Source: a virus
DNA length: 22,347 nt
IMG/VR virus record: IMGVR_UViG_3300037137_000344
Span: 1 to 22,347 of that record
Strand: one strand, 5' to 3'
Both the position numbers and the translations under genes were made by a program. Below, piece by piece: positions 6,668 to 15,543 of this stretch (position 1 is its first letter; every line of letters begins with the position of its first letter). The notes beneath the pieces are model-generated. The model saw only the letters and a list, made by a program, of their open reading frames with translations, was not told where the DNA came from and ran no database searches.

Positions 6668-7383
6668 TGGGATTGCCGATACCCTTACCTATTCCTAATA
6701 TACCCCTTATTCCTACAGGGTTTTTGACTAATCTTGTTCCTACTTTTCCCGGTGGGAACAATAGAATTGTAACCTCTTTCATAGTCGTACTTAATAGAGG
6801 AGTAGGTTTTCCTGTAAAAGACATTATTCCTTTTCAGTTTATGCCTAATAGTATTAGAGACTCAAAGAATGCGGTTTATAATGATATCCCTATTATAGCC
6901 AGATCAGTTCCTGTAAAGAACTATTCTTACTCGGGAGCAAGAACAATATCTTTTACTTTAGAGTTCTTTGCTTCTCCTGAAGCTGGCCCATCAACTATAT
7001 TTAGTCCTTTGATTATTAAGACTAGAATAGATGCTTTGAGGGCACTTGTTTATCCTGACTATTCAGGATTTATTGTCAAGCCTCCTCCGAGATGTATAGT
7101 AATGGTTGGGTTACAGTTAGCTTTTATGGGTATTTGTAAGAGTGTCAATGTTAATTATTCAAATCAATCTCCTTGGGATTTATTTCCTGTTGTGTTAGCA
7201 CACCACGCTACAATAGATTTGACATTCGAAGAAGCTTTGAATATACCATTGTCAAATACAGAAGTAAGGCTTGGTCTTCCAATTTCTCTTAGCGGAAATG
7301 AGCTTTCTGGTACGTTTAGCCCCGGTGGACTTTTGGGTGATGTTGGTTCTGGCCTTGTTAAAACAGCAACTGGGGGTGGATAA
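6667..7383 (+). CDS. CIS-tube-like baseplate/tube adaptor protein
   Basis: From the preferred ATG at 6667 the product has 238 residues. It begins with a Pro/Ile-rich stretch (MGLPIPLPIPNIPLIP) and then shows the layout of the contractile-injection-system tube/adaptor domain: FQFMPNSI near residue 55, YSGARTISFTLEFFA around 92-106, IDALRALVYPDY around 121-132, and a C-terminal SPWDLFPVVLAHHATIDLTFEE. Such proteins (Afp7 N-terminal domain, T4 gp48/gp54 analogues) bridge the tube and the spike hub. The C-terminus is Gly-rich. It shares a TAATG with the genes on both sides. In injection systems this domain is fused to LysM; here a gp53-like protein follows as a separate gene. The exact T4 counterpart is uncertain. 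Confidence 0.72.
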   Translation: MGLPIPLPIPNIPLIPTGFLTNLVPTFPGGNNRIVTSFIVVLNRGVGFPVKDIIPFQFMPNSIRDSKNAVYNDIPIIARSVPVKNYSYSGARTISFTLEFFASPEAGPSTIFSPLIIKTRIDALRALVYPDYSGFIVKPPPRCIVMVGLQLAFMGICKSVNVNYSNQSPWDLFPVVLAHHATIDLTFEEALNIPLSNTEVRLGLPISLSGNELSGTFSPGGLLGDVGSGLVKTATGGG

Positions 7384-7742
7384 TGGCTACAACAAAAGAG
7401 TTATTCCCTCTACAAAACAAGACATCTATTATCCATCCTTATTCAAGGTTTAATAGTCATCCTTTCTTTCAAGATCCTGAAACAGGTAATACTTTTATAG
7501 GATCTTGGAATCCTCCTATATTTCCTCTAAAAGCTACTGATAAATCCATGATGGTAACTATTCAATATGCTTTTAGACCAGATATTATCTCTTATGAGTA
7601 TTACAATACTCCTCTTTTAGCTTGGGTTATTTGTTGGGTAAATGATATAACAAACCCGTATGATAAAGAAACAGGTATAGTTCCCGGAATGGTGCTGCGT
7701 ATTCCGGACATAACAACAGTAACAGCAGCATTGACATTATAA
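7383..7742 (+). CDS. Baseplate wedge protein, T4 gp53-like with LysM-like end
   Basis: The 119-residue product has the gp53 pattern: PDIISYEYYNTPLLAWVICW (residues ~66-85), then NDITNPYDKETG and a closing PGMVLRIPD. This matches the phage baseplate family in which a YY.T..LWWVIA..N...NPF core is followed by a LysM-like G..L.IP ending. In T4, gp53 binds between wedges and helps close the ring around the hub. Start ATG 7383 overlaps the preceding stop in TAATG, with a purine-rich GGGGGTGGA just upstream. It ends in another TAATG with the hub gene. Confidence 0.8.
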   Translation: MATTKELFPLQNKTSIIHPYSRFNSHPFFQDPETGNTFIGSWNPPIFPLKATDKSMMVTIQYAFRPDIISYEYYNTPLLAWVICWVNDITNPYDKETGIVPGMVLRIPDITTVTAALTL

Positions 7743-9469
7743 TGCCTGAATTTGGTTTTAGTGGTGCCGGAGGAAGTTTTGGAGGCGGGGGCGCCTCTGT
7801 TGGATGGGGTCCACCTGAAGACATTAAATCGGCCCCTAGTTCAGTAAAAGATCCTCAAAATGCCAACGATGTTGTTGGAACTAAGCTTGGTTTAGGTAAT
7901 GTTTCTTTCCAAAAATCTGTTGAACAAGTAATGCCTAAAACAGGCCCTACTTTATTTTCAGATGTAAAAGAAATAACTCTTGATGATTCTGCTTATTATG
8001 CTAATAATCAGCCAATGTTATCTAGAATTCTTGTAGATTTTGCTAAACCTAATGTTGATGTTCAAGATTCAGTAAGCTCTGTAAAAGATGCTGCTACTTC
8101 AAATGCTGCTGCTGCTGCTAAAACTGTATTAGAAACAGGAATGAATATGGCCGAAGATAGGCCACAAAGACTTATATCTTTCGACTATAACAGAACTGTT
8201 GATGGTATTGGTCAGTTTAGTTTGACTTTATTTGATTCAACATGGACAGAAATTGAAGAAAAACTTGTAAAGAACAAGGGGGAATTCAGGCTTCAATATG
8301 GTTATTCAGAAGGAACTGAAAATACTATTTCTCCTTGGTATGAGTTGAAAGCTTTTCAATATAAAGTAGACTTTAAAATGCAAGGAGTAATTTTAACTAT
8401 AACCGGTCTTGGCACGGGTTGGAAAATGAACGTAGGCCAAGCATATAAAGGATTTGAAAAGAAAAAGATAAGTGAAATCATAAAGCAAATGGCTAAAGAT
8501 TCTAAATTGTTTACAGATTATGAAACATGGGTAGAAGAGACACAAGACGTATTAACATATGATGATATGGAAGCAGTAGGACAAATCCCTAAAAAGTTTC
8601 AGATTACTGCCCAAACTCCGTTCCAGTTTGTTTTAAATAAGCTACAACCTTATGCAAGAAATAAAGAAGGTCAAGGTAACTATGTATTCTTCTTTGACAA
8701 TACTCCAAAAGGAGATACAGTACTTCACTTTCATACTCCTTATTTCTTGCCTAAGAAAAAAGTTTCTGGTACAGAAAGTATGTCTACAATAAAACAAGCA
8801 GAACAGTTAGCTGGAATAGGAAGTGTCCCCGGTTTTACTATGTTTAAGTCTCCTAATAGCCCTGTAATGAACTTCACGCCTGATTGGCGTATGAGTACAA
8901 TACAGTTAGCTGGTGGGGGAGGCTCTTTTAACACCATCATTGATGCTAATACTAAACAAGTTATAGACATAAGAGCAGATTTAGGAAAAAATAATAACGT
9001 AATACAAGCTACAGATAATAAACCTAATATATTAGAAGAAAAACCAGATAATTTATTGTATATTAATAAAGACAAACCGGCGTTCTTTATAAACAGAGAA
9101 CAACCAAGATATACAATGGAATTGAAAGCTAAAACAGATGCAGATTTTTCAAGAAGAGTAATGGGAGCTATTCGTGCCACACTTCAAATAATTGGAACTC
9201 CAAAGTTTAAAGTAATGGATCGAATAGCTGTACTGGTATATATTCCTTCTGATGAATCAAAGATTTCAGGTATTGTAGAAAGCATGATCAATGGAGAAAA
9301 AGTTACTCAAGCAGTAACAAAAAAGAATGTTCATTGGATTTCTGGGTACTTTAGAATTATTAGAATAAAAGATCATATATCTGCTGGTAATTTTACCACT
9401 ACTTTTGAATTAGTAACAGACACTCGTGGACAGGTTGCTGATAAGCCTGTAAATATGGAACAAAAATAA
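7742..9469 (+). CDS. Baseplate hub protein, gp27/gpD-like
   Basis: This 575-residue protein is the probable central hub that accepts the tube on one side and the gp5-like spike on the other. Residues 1-25 are Gly-rich (GGSFGGGGASVGWG) and look flexible. Residues ~90-235 contain the hub-barrel pattern: RILVDF, then PQRLISFDYNRTVDGIGQFS, LTLFDS, and EFRLQYGYSEG..SPWY, with EIIKQMAKDSKLF starting the next part. The C-terminal portion (FRIIRIKDHISAGNFTTTFEL, residues ~538-558) is the closing hub domain typical of gpD/gp44/gp27 relatives. Genes on either side overlap by one base and are the gp53-like and gp5-like products, which fits. Residues ~390-450 (Asn/Lys-rich) are an insertion with no family match that I can name. 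Confidence 0.8.
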   Translation: MPEFGFSGAGGSFGGGGASVGWGPPEDIKSAPSSVKDPQNANDVVGTKLGLGNVSFQKSVEQVMPKTGPTLFSDVKEITLDDSAYYANNQPMLSRILVDFAKPNVDVQDSVSSVKDAATSNAAAAAKTVLETGMNMAEDRPQRLISFDYNRTVDGIGQFSLTLFDSTWTEIEEKLVKNKGEFRLQYGYSEGTENTISPWYELKAFQYKVDFKMQGVILTITGLGTGWKMNVGQAYKGFEKKKISEIIKQMAKDSKLFTDYETWVEETQDVLTYDDMEAVGQIPKKFQITAQTPFQFVLNKLQPYARNKEGQGNYVFFFDNTPKGDTVLHFHTPYFLPKKKVSGTESMSTIKQAEQLAGIGSVPGFTMFKSPNSPVMNFTPDWRMSTIQLAGGGGSFNTIIDANTKQVIDIRADLGKNNNVIQATDNKPNILEEKPDNLLYINKDKPAFFINREQPRYTMELKAKTDADFSRRVMGAIRATLQIIGTPKFKVMDRIAVLVYIPSDESKISGIVESMINGEKVTQAVTKKNVHWISGYFRIIRIKDHISAGNFTTTFELVTDTRGQVADKPVNMEQK

Positions 9470-10629
9470 TGAGCATGGATGATATTTTCAAAGAAGCATC
9501 TACTGCTGTAACAAAACTCTATGGAATATATAGAGCTAAGGTAGAATATATAAATGACCCTAACCAGACAGGAAGGGTAAAAGTAAGGATTCCTGTTCTT
9601 CATTCAACAGATAAACAAATGTCTACTGACTTACTTCCGTGGGCAGTTGTAATGTCTAATTTTGGTGGTGGATATGACTATGGAACTAAACATATCTATC
9701 CAGTTGGGTCTACGGTATTTGTAATGTTTGAAGGTGGGAATGTTGAATATCCTGTAGTTATCGGTTCATGGGAAGGAAATTCTACTAGCTGGAATATCAT
9801 GTTAAGAGATACAGCCGGAGAATGGCCTAAAGGTCCAATGAGTATGTCTCCACAGGAAGATATTCCTTGGTTTTCTCCCCCCGGTGGGGACTCTCCAAAA
9901 GAATATCTTCTAATGTCTGAGCATTCTCCAGAAAGATATGTTCCCTTTAAGTCAGTAAAGGGAGCCACAATTGATGTAGAAGATAGAGATGAGGTTGAAC
10001 ATACTAGAATATTGGACAGAGCGGGACAGGGATTATTTTTTGACGCCCCTATTCTTGCCGAAGTTCCAGAAGGTAAACCCTTTCCAGCTAATGAAGGCAA
10101 CCAAGCCCAGAGAGGACTGAGAACAGCACAAGAAGGTGATCAGCTTCCTCTAGAGTCAACCCTAGCATCAGAAGCAAGCGTTACTTTGGTAGATATCAAT
10201 TCACAAAGTATTATGTTACATTCAAGTGAAAATGCTAATAGTATCAAGCTAACTTCAAAACAGCCCGAAGCAGAAAAAGAACTTACATTAGGAAGAAACA
10301 AAGAATTACCCGGAGAATATTCTGCTTCTCTGGAATTAGCAAGTGGATATAAAGTCATAAACTTGGAAATAACGAATAATGGTATCTCATTAGCTAGAAT
10401 ATCCTTAGATGGTAATGTTGGGACATTGTTTATTGATGCTCCAACCCTTACTAAAATAAACTCAGAAACCACTATATTAAGTGGAGACGTAAAAATAGAA
10501 GGTAATTTAACGGTTACGGAATCTGTCACTTGTTTAGGTGATGGAACATTTAGTGGCGAAGTTTTAAAGTTAAATAATGTTGGTACACGGGAGATAACCT
10601 CTATAACTCCTCCTGCACCAACTGTTTAA
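9469..10629 (+). CDS. Central spike protein, gp5-like OB domain and short beta needle, no lysozyme
   Basis: The 386-residue product has an N-terminal OB fold (residues ~18-105): YRAKVEYINDPNQTGRVKVRIP, LLPWAV, FGGGYDYG, YPVGSTVFVMFEGGN and YPVVIGSW, the signature of gp5/gpV/VgrG spike proteins. Residues ~235-370 are short alternating strands (SIKLTSKQ, TLFIDAPTL, GDVKIEGNLTVTESV) like the intertwined beta needle. T4 gp5 carries a lysozyme domain between these parts; no such domain, and no room for one, is seen here. Residues ~106-230 form an uncharacterised linker with several Pro/Gly turns. The ending PPAPTV is unlike a spike tip, so further proteins are expected to extend it. ATG 9469 overlaps the hub stop (TAATG). 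Confidence 0.85.
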   Translation: MSMDDIFKEASTAVTKLYGIYRAKVEYINDPNQTGRVKVRIPVLHSTDKQMSTDLLPWAVVMSNFGGGYDYGTKHIYPVGSTVFVMFEGGNVEYPVVIGSWEGNSTSWNIMLRDTAGEWPKGPMSMSPQEDIPWFSPPGGDSPKEYLLMSEHSPERYVPFKSVKGATIDVEDRDEVEHTRILDRAGQGLFFDAPILAEVPEGKPFPANEGNQAQRGLRTAQEGDQLPLESTLASEASVTLVDINSQSIMLHSSENANSIKLTSKQPEAEKELTLGRNKELPGEYSASLELASGYKVINLEITNNGISLARISLDGNVGTLFIDAPTLTKINSETTILSGDVKIEGNLTVTESVTCLGDGTFSGEVLKLNNVGTREITSITPPAPTV

Positions 10630-10641
10630 GATGGAGTAATT

Positions 10642-13600
10642 ATGCTTATTTCACCCGGATTACGCATTGTTGAATATAGTACAGACGGTGGAACTATATG
10701 GTATCAAATTGGAGTCAATGGTTCCAGTGGTACTCTTGACCTTGGAACAGTTGCACCGGGAACTCCGCTTGGTCAATATGGTTCAAATATAGGTATCAAG
10801 TTTAGATTCAGTTATGATCCTATTGATGAAGCAGATGATAAAGTTGCAGATCATATTGATCTATCCAGTACTTCTGGTTCTGCTGGTGCTGCCTATGCGA
10901 ATGGTCAGACAATATATTCTGATGTTCTTTGTGATGATACGGATGGTAATCCGTTAGGAATCAGAGCAGCGGGGCCAGTAAATGGAACCAGTGGTGGTAC
11001 ATATAACTTCTATGTTCGTGGATGGGTAACTGATGGCGTAACAGTTTCTTATTCGTGTTATAGATTAGTTACAATAAAGGTAAGTGGTGCCGTATTAACA
11101 TTAAGCCCTGCTCCTCCTGCTACTATTACTAATAGTGGTGGTAATGGGCCTGTTGTTGGTAGTAATTTTATCTCTAATCAGATAAATATAGTAAATGGAA
11201 TAGGCCCTTATGTTATTACAGCGGCAGGCTTGCCTGCTGGAATGAGTCTATCTGCAACTACAGATACTCCGGGAACTGTAACAACAACTATAACTACTTC
11301 ATCACAATCGTTCTATATAGTAGGTTCTCCTACTGCTTCTGGTACTTCTAGTTCTATTGCATTTACAGTAAGTGATCAATCTTCTACTCCTGCTACTGTG
11401 GTAACAAAATCTCCATATACTTTGGTTGTTACTTCCTCTGGAGGTGGAACTCTTTTAGTTGCTAAAGCAAGCCAAACCCCTGCCGTATTAAAGCAGGGAC
11501 AAACAATGACTATAACCTTCACCGCTTCTGGCGGTGATGGAAATTATACATTTTCTACCCCTTCTACTGTTCCTTCTGGTCTTACCTTTTCCAGTTCAGG
11601 TAATACAGGAATATTGACAGGAATACCAATAGAAGGAACGGATAAAATATGGTCAGCATTTAGAGTTAATGCTGTAGATAATCATTCTGTAACGGGATAT
11701 CTTCTTATTGACTTTGAAATCCTTGCTTCTGCTTGGATTGATGGGCTTAGTCCAACCGGAGGAACGGTAAATATATTTCCAGATGCTACAATTGGAACAC
11801 CTTATTCTAAAACAATAACCGCTCGTGGTGGTTCTGGTGGGTCATATCAAATCCATTTCAATTCCTGCGATGTAGCTCATACTACTTTCTTACAAGATAC
11901 TGGTATTCCTAATCTAACTCTACAAGGATCTGTTTCAAATGATTTTGGTAGTGAATATGTTTCTACCAGTACTGCTACATTTTCTGGTACACCTACTGGT
12001 GCTCCTACTAATAACCCTCGTGTATTTAGATATTGGGTAGTAGCTGCAACAACTGGTGGGGGGTCTGTTACTAGCCCCTCTCTTGCATATGAAGATACGG
12101 TTAATGTTAGTGGTGCTTCTCAGTTAAGCATAGCAGAAACATTAGCAGGAGCTACTCTTAATCAAGGAGAAGATACTGCTCTTGTAGGTACATATGTTGT
12201 ATCTGGTCCCGGAACTGGTGCATTTACTTGGAGCATAACTCCAACTAGTGGTTCTGGGGCAGGAGTTTTTACTCTTTCTTCCACTACAGGAAGTTCTGTA
12301 ACTGTTTTGTTCAATGGAGTAGCAAACCCAACAAAGTTTGGTACTTTTGGGTACAATCTACTTGTTACCAGAGCTTCTGGTGAGACAGGAACAAAAGCAG
12401 TATCTTATAGTGTAGCGGGTAAAATACATTATACTGGTACTTTCCCAACATCTGTTTCACAAAATCAAGATATATCTGTAACAGATCTTGTTTTTTATGG
12501 TGGAAGTAACGGAACATTTACTTATACGGTTCAGACAAAAGCTAATTGGATAACTATACAACAGCTTGGTACGGGAAATAATACTCTTAGATTTAGCGGT
12601 CAACCTAATGAGGCTACTGGTGCTCACGTTCTTACCTTCAAAATGAAGGAAAATACAAGCCAAGTAGAAACTTTCTTTAGTATTTCTTATACTGTTACCG
12701 GCGGAAATATTATTATCAGTCCTTATGGAGGACTTAATCTTTGTCCTCACCCATTAGATCCAACCGGGCCTAATGGTGGACTTACGGGCGTAACTTTACC
12801 TACAGCAATTGTAGGAGCAGATTGTTCTAATGGAACTTATACTATTACCCCTTCTGGTGGTACTTTAAATCACGCTGGTCCTTATATTAGTGGGGAGCGC
12901 CCTATATGGACAGCGCCTAGTGGAACACCAGCAGCTTATACTCTTCTTTATACAAGTGTTGTAGATGGAGGAGTAACTGTTACACAGACTATTACTGTAA
13001 CAGCGGGAGACCTTCAATTAGGACTTACAACAATTGCTCCAGATAATGTTGTAACAATGTATTCTGGAGAACAGAAAACATTCACAGCCTCAACTCATTT
13101 CCCCGGTTGTGTTTCTCCAATTAATTGTGGAACGTGGTCATTCATTTCTAGTCTTGATTATGGTTGTGTTAATTATCCTCCTATTGGAGCTAGTACTCAA
13201 GTTACTGCCCCCGGAGGTATAACTACGGCTCGTGTAGCACAAATGCTATATCAGTCAATAGAAAATCCAGAATATAATGCTGCTTATGTTGGTATATTCT
13301 TACTCCCCGGAGTAAATACTGGTTTTACTCTGACTTCTTCAGAAACTATTTCTGGAACAGAAGAAGTATCTCTTAATTTTACATTTACCTATTCAGGTTC
13401 AGTTACATTACCTCTATACTTTGAGCTTATTGACCCAGATAAAAACTTGCCAGACGGTCTATCTCTTAGCCCTTCAGGTACACTATCTGGAACACCTCAT
13501 CAATCTTCTAGTGGTTGGTATATTACTGTTGTTGTTCACGATAGCTCTCCTACTGCTAAATGGACAGGAGGATTGTTTAAACTAGTAATAGCTTCTGCTG

Positions 13601-15543
13601 GAGGCGGGGGTACACCAACTCTAGCAAGTATAAATCCTTCTTCAGGGCCAACTGCTGGTGGAACACATATTCAAGTTAATGGTACAAATCTAGGAAGTGG
13701 CGATGAAGTTTCATTTGCCTTTGGTAGCCCTGCATCTGTTTTCAGAGGATGTTCGGGGTACAGTTATAGTGGAATTCCTAGTTACTTAACCTGTTATACT
13801 CCTCCTGCTATAGGCGCTGGAGCAGTTGCTGCTGGAATTGCCAGAAGTGGTTATACTTATGGATGGAGAACGAGCGCCTTCCTATATAGTGATACTGGAG
13901 GAGACCTTAGTGCTCTTTCCTGTAACCCAACTTCTGTTGTTATAGGATATGGTTCTAATTTAAGCGTAGTAATAGCTGGTACAGGTTTTAATAGTAGTTG
14001 TACCGTTACTTACAATCCAAATACTCCTTCACATCCAACAGATATCGGAGTTATCAGTAGTACTGTTAATTCAGGTAATTCAATAACAGCTATTCTTCCA
14101 ACAACATATTTTTCAGATCCTAGTTATGTTGGAAATAGTCCGGTGTTTACAGTACATAGAGCGTCAGATGGTGCAACAGCACCTACTCCTAATGGCGCAT
14201 TTAGAGTAAGACCTTTAACTCTTGATATCATAACAACACAATCAACATTTACAGATGGTACTAGAAGTTCCCCCTACGGGCCTGTTTTCGCTGAAGCAGC
14301 AGGAGGAGACCCCGGAACTTCTGGTTATAGCTGGTCTCTTGCCGGGACATATCTTCCAGACGGCCTTTATCTATATAATTATGGTGCTAGTGGATATGTT
14401 TATGGTGGGATTAGTGGAACACCTACTGTAACTTCTGTATCTAAGAACTTTACTCTCCGAGTAACAGATAGTGTTGCTGCTGTAAAAGATAAACCCTTTA
14501 CAATCAGTATTGTTGGTGGTGATCCTTCCATTACTACAACATCAGTACCTGATGCTACTATTGGACAGGCATATTCTACAACATTATTGGTTAGTGGAGG
14601 TACTTCTCCGTTTACGTGGCAAGTTGTTAATGGTGCATTGCCTAATGGATTGACATTAGCTACTGATACTGGAGTTATTTCTGGAGTTCCTGCAACTCAA
14701 ACTGCTCCATCTACGTGGAACTTTACTGTACAAGTAACGGATGATGGGGCTAAGATTGCTACGAAGACTTTGAGCATGGCTCTAAATGCTGCTCCTACTC
14801 CTGTATCAATAATAAGTATTAATCCTACATTTGGTCCTCTAAGTGGTGGGACTGTAGTAGCCCTTACAGGAACAGGATTCAAGAATAATTGTGGTGTTAA
14901 GTTTGGAACAGTTGCAGCAACGGCTACAACTTTTGTAACTGATACTCTTGTTAGAGCCATTGCCCCTGCAAAGGGAACAGCAGGGGTTGTTAATGTTACT
15001 ATAACAAATACTGATGGGGGGACAGCCTCTTATGCGAGTTTCGAATATAAGGATATTAAGACTCCTATAATTACTGGTTTGGATAAGAGAGATGGCCCGT
15101 TTGCTGGTGGTCAAGCAGTAAGATTGTATGGACAAAACTTCTCTGGTATAACTTGGGTTAGATTTAATACTACCTCTGATGCTGCTGCGGAAGCTACAAT
15201 AGTAAATAACAATACAACTGTACTTCCCAATCAACTAGATATTCTAACCCCACAAGGCTTCCAATTTAGTCCAGATGCCGGAGCTACGGCATTGGCTGTA
15301 AATATATATGCTAATAACGTTCAAGGTATTGGAAGCTTAGATAATGTTGAAAATTGGTATACTTATAGACCACCACCTATAATCACAGCAGTAGTACCTA
15401 ATTCTGGTCCTACCTCTGGTGGTCAGGCTGTATATGTTCTAGGTAGAAACTTCTTCCAGAGAGGAGATACGTTTAAACCTAGAGTATTCATTGGAAACGT
15501 AGAAGTTTCGGCGGAAAATGTTAGGTTAGTTGAAGAAGAATAA
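10642..15543 (+). CDS. Giant Ig-like/IPT repeat protein, putative virion adhesin or baseplate decoration
   Basis: This 1633-residue, Ser/Thr/Gly-rich protein has a separate N-terminal part (1-150) and then many Ig-like modules. Putative-Ig (He_PIG) type modules with LP.GL......G..SG.P patterns are visible around 160-265, 275-362, 903-985, 1195-1292 and 1293-1382. IPT/TIG modules with the motif NP..GP..GGT begin near 996, 1394, 1480 and 1585. Residues ~590-690 resemble another Ig sandwich. The last IPT module stops after about 50 residues, short of a full ~85. Cysteines are few and no signal peptide or membrane segment is seen. Ig-like domains on phage virions often bind cell-surface sugars; attachment to the tail is inferred from its place between the spike genes. 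ATG 10642 has GGAG at 10633-10636. It overlaps the next gene by TAATG. Confidence 0.85.
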   Translation: MLISPGLRIVEYSTDGGTIWYQIGVNGSSGTLDLGTVAPGTPLGQYGSNIGIKFRFSYDPIDEADDKVADHIDLSSTSGSAGAAYANGQTIYSDVLCDDTDGNPLGIRAAGPVNGTSGGTYNFYVRGWVTDGVTVSYSCYRLVTIKVSGAVLTLSPAPPATITNSGGNGPVVGSNFISNQINIVNGIGPYVITAAGLPAGMSLSATTDTPGTVTTTITTSSQSFYIVGSPTASGTSSSIAFTVSDQSSTPATVVTKSPYTLVVTSSGGGTLLVAKASQTPAVLKQGQTMTITFTASGGDGNYTFSTPSTVPSGLTFSSSGNTGILTGIPIEGTDKIWSAFRVNAVDNHSVTGYLLIDFEILASAWIDGLSPTGGTVNIFPDATIGTPYSKTITARGGSGGSYQIHFNSCDVAHTTFLQDTGIPNLTLQGSVSNDFGSEYVSTSTATFSGTPTGAPTNNPRVFRYWVVAATTGGGSVTSPSLAYEDTVNVSGASQLSIAETLAGATLNQGEDTALVGTYVVSGPGTGAFTWSITPTSGSGAGVFTLSSTTGSSVTVLFNGVANPTKFGTFGYNLLVTRASGETGTKAVSYSVAGKIHYTGTFPTSVSQNQDISVTDLVFYGGSNGTFTYTVQTKANWITIQQLGTGNNTLRFSGQPNEATGAHVLTFKMKENTSQVETFFSISYTVTGGNIIISPYGGLNLCPHPLDPTGPNGGLTGVTLPTAIVGADCSNGTYTITPSGGTLNHAGPYISGERPIWTAPSGTPAAYTLLYTSVVDGGVTVTQTITVTAGDLQLGLTTIAPDNVVTMYSGEQKTFTASTHFPGCVSPINCGTWSFISSLDYGCVNYPPIGASTQVTAPGGITTARVAQMLYQSIENPEYNAAYVGIFLLPGVNTGFTLTSSETISGTEEVSLNFTFTYSGSVTLPLYFELIDPDKNLPDGLSLSPSGTLSGTPHQSSSGWYITVVVHDSSPTAKWTGGLFKLVIASAGGGGTPTLASINPSSGPTAGGTHIQVNGTNLGSGDEVSFAFGSPASVFRGCSGYSYSGIPSYLTCYTPPAIGAGAVAAGIARSGYTYGWRTSAFLYSDTGGDLSALSCNPTSVVIGYGSNLSVVIAGTGFNSSCTVTYNPNTPSHPTDIGVISSTVNSGNSITAILPTTYFSDPSYVGNSPVFTVHRASDGATAPTPNGAFRVRPLTLDIITTQSTFTDGTRSSPYGPVFAEAAGGDPGTSGYSWSLAGTYLPDGLYLYNYGASGYVYGGISGTPTVTSVSKNFTLRVTDSVAAVKDKPFTISIVGGDPSITTTSVPDATIGQAYSTTLLVSGGTSPFTWQVVNGALPNGLTLATDTGVISGVPATQTAPSTWNFTVQVTDDGAKIATKTLSMALNAAPTPVSIISINPTFGPLSGGTVVALTGTGFKNNCGVKFGTVAATATTFVTDTLVRAIAPAKGTAGVVNVTITNTDGGTASYASFEYKDIKTPIITGLDKRDGPFAGGQAVRLYGQNFSGITWVRFNTTSDAAAEATIVNNNTTVLPNQLDILTPQGFQFSPDAGATALAVNIYANNVQGIGSLDNVENWYTYRPPPIITAVVPNSGPTSGGQAVYVLGRNFFQRGDTFKPRVFIGNVEVSAENVRLVEEE
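13618..13890 (+). repeat. First IPT/TIG module (within the giant protein)
   Basis: Residues ~993-1083 carry the ASINPSSGPTAGGTHIQVNG start typical of IPT domains. It is separated from the other three IPT modules by about 300 residues that include He_PIG-like modules, so the array is mixed and not a simple tandem duplication. Confidence 0.6.
14803..15540 (+). repeat. Tandem IPT/TIG modules at the C-terminus, last one incomplete
   Basis: Three modules start at about residues 1388, 1474 and 1578 with ISINPTFGPLSGGTVVALTG, ITGLDKRDGPFAGGQAVRL and ITAVVPNSGPTSGGQAVYVL. They share the GP..GG core but differ widely elsewhere, so they are old repeats. The third ends with the protein after ~56 residues. 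Confidence 0.65.

Noticed and set aside
9886-9900. TCCCC...GGGGA inverted repeat in the gp5-like gene
   Set aside because: It encodes a Pro-Pro-Gly-Gly turn and uses the favoured CCC-GGT codons, so it is explained by coding.
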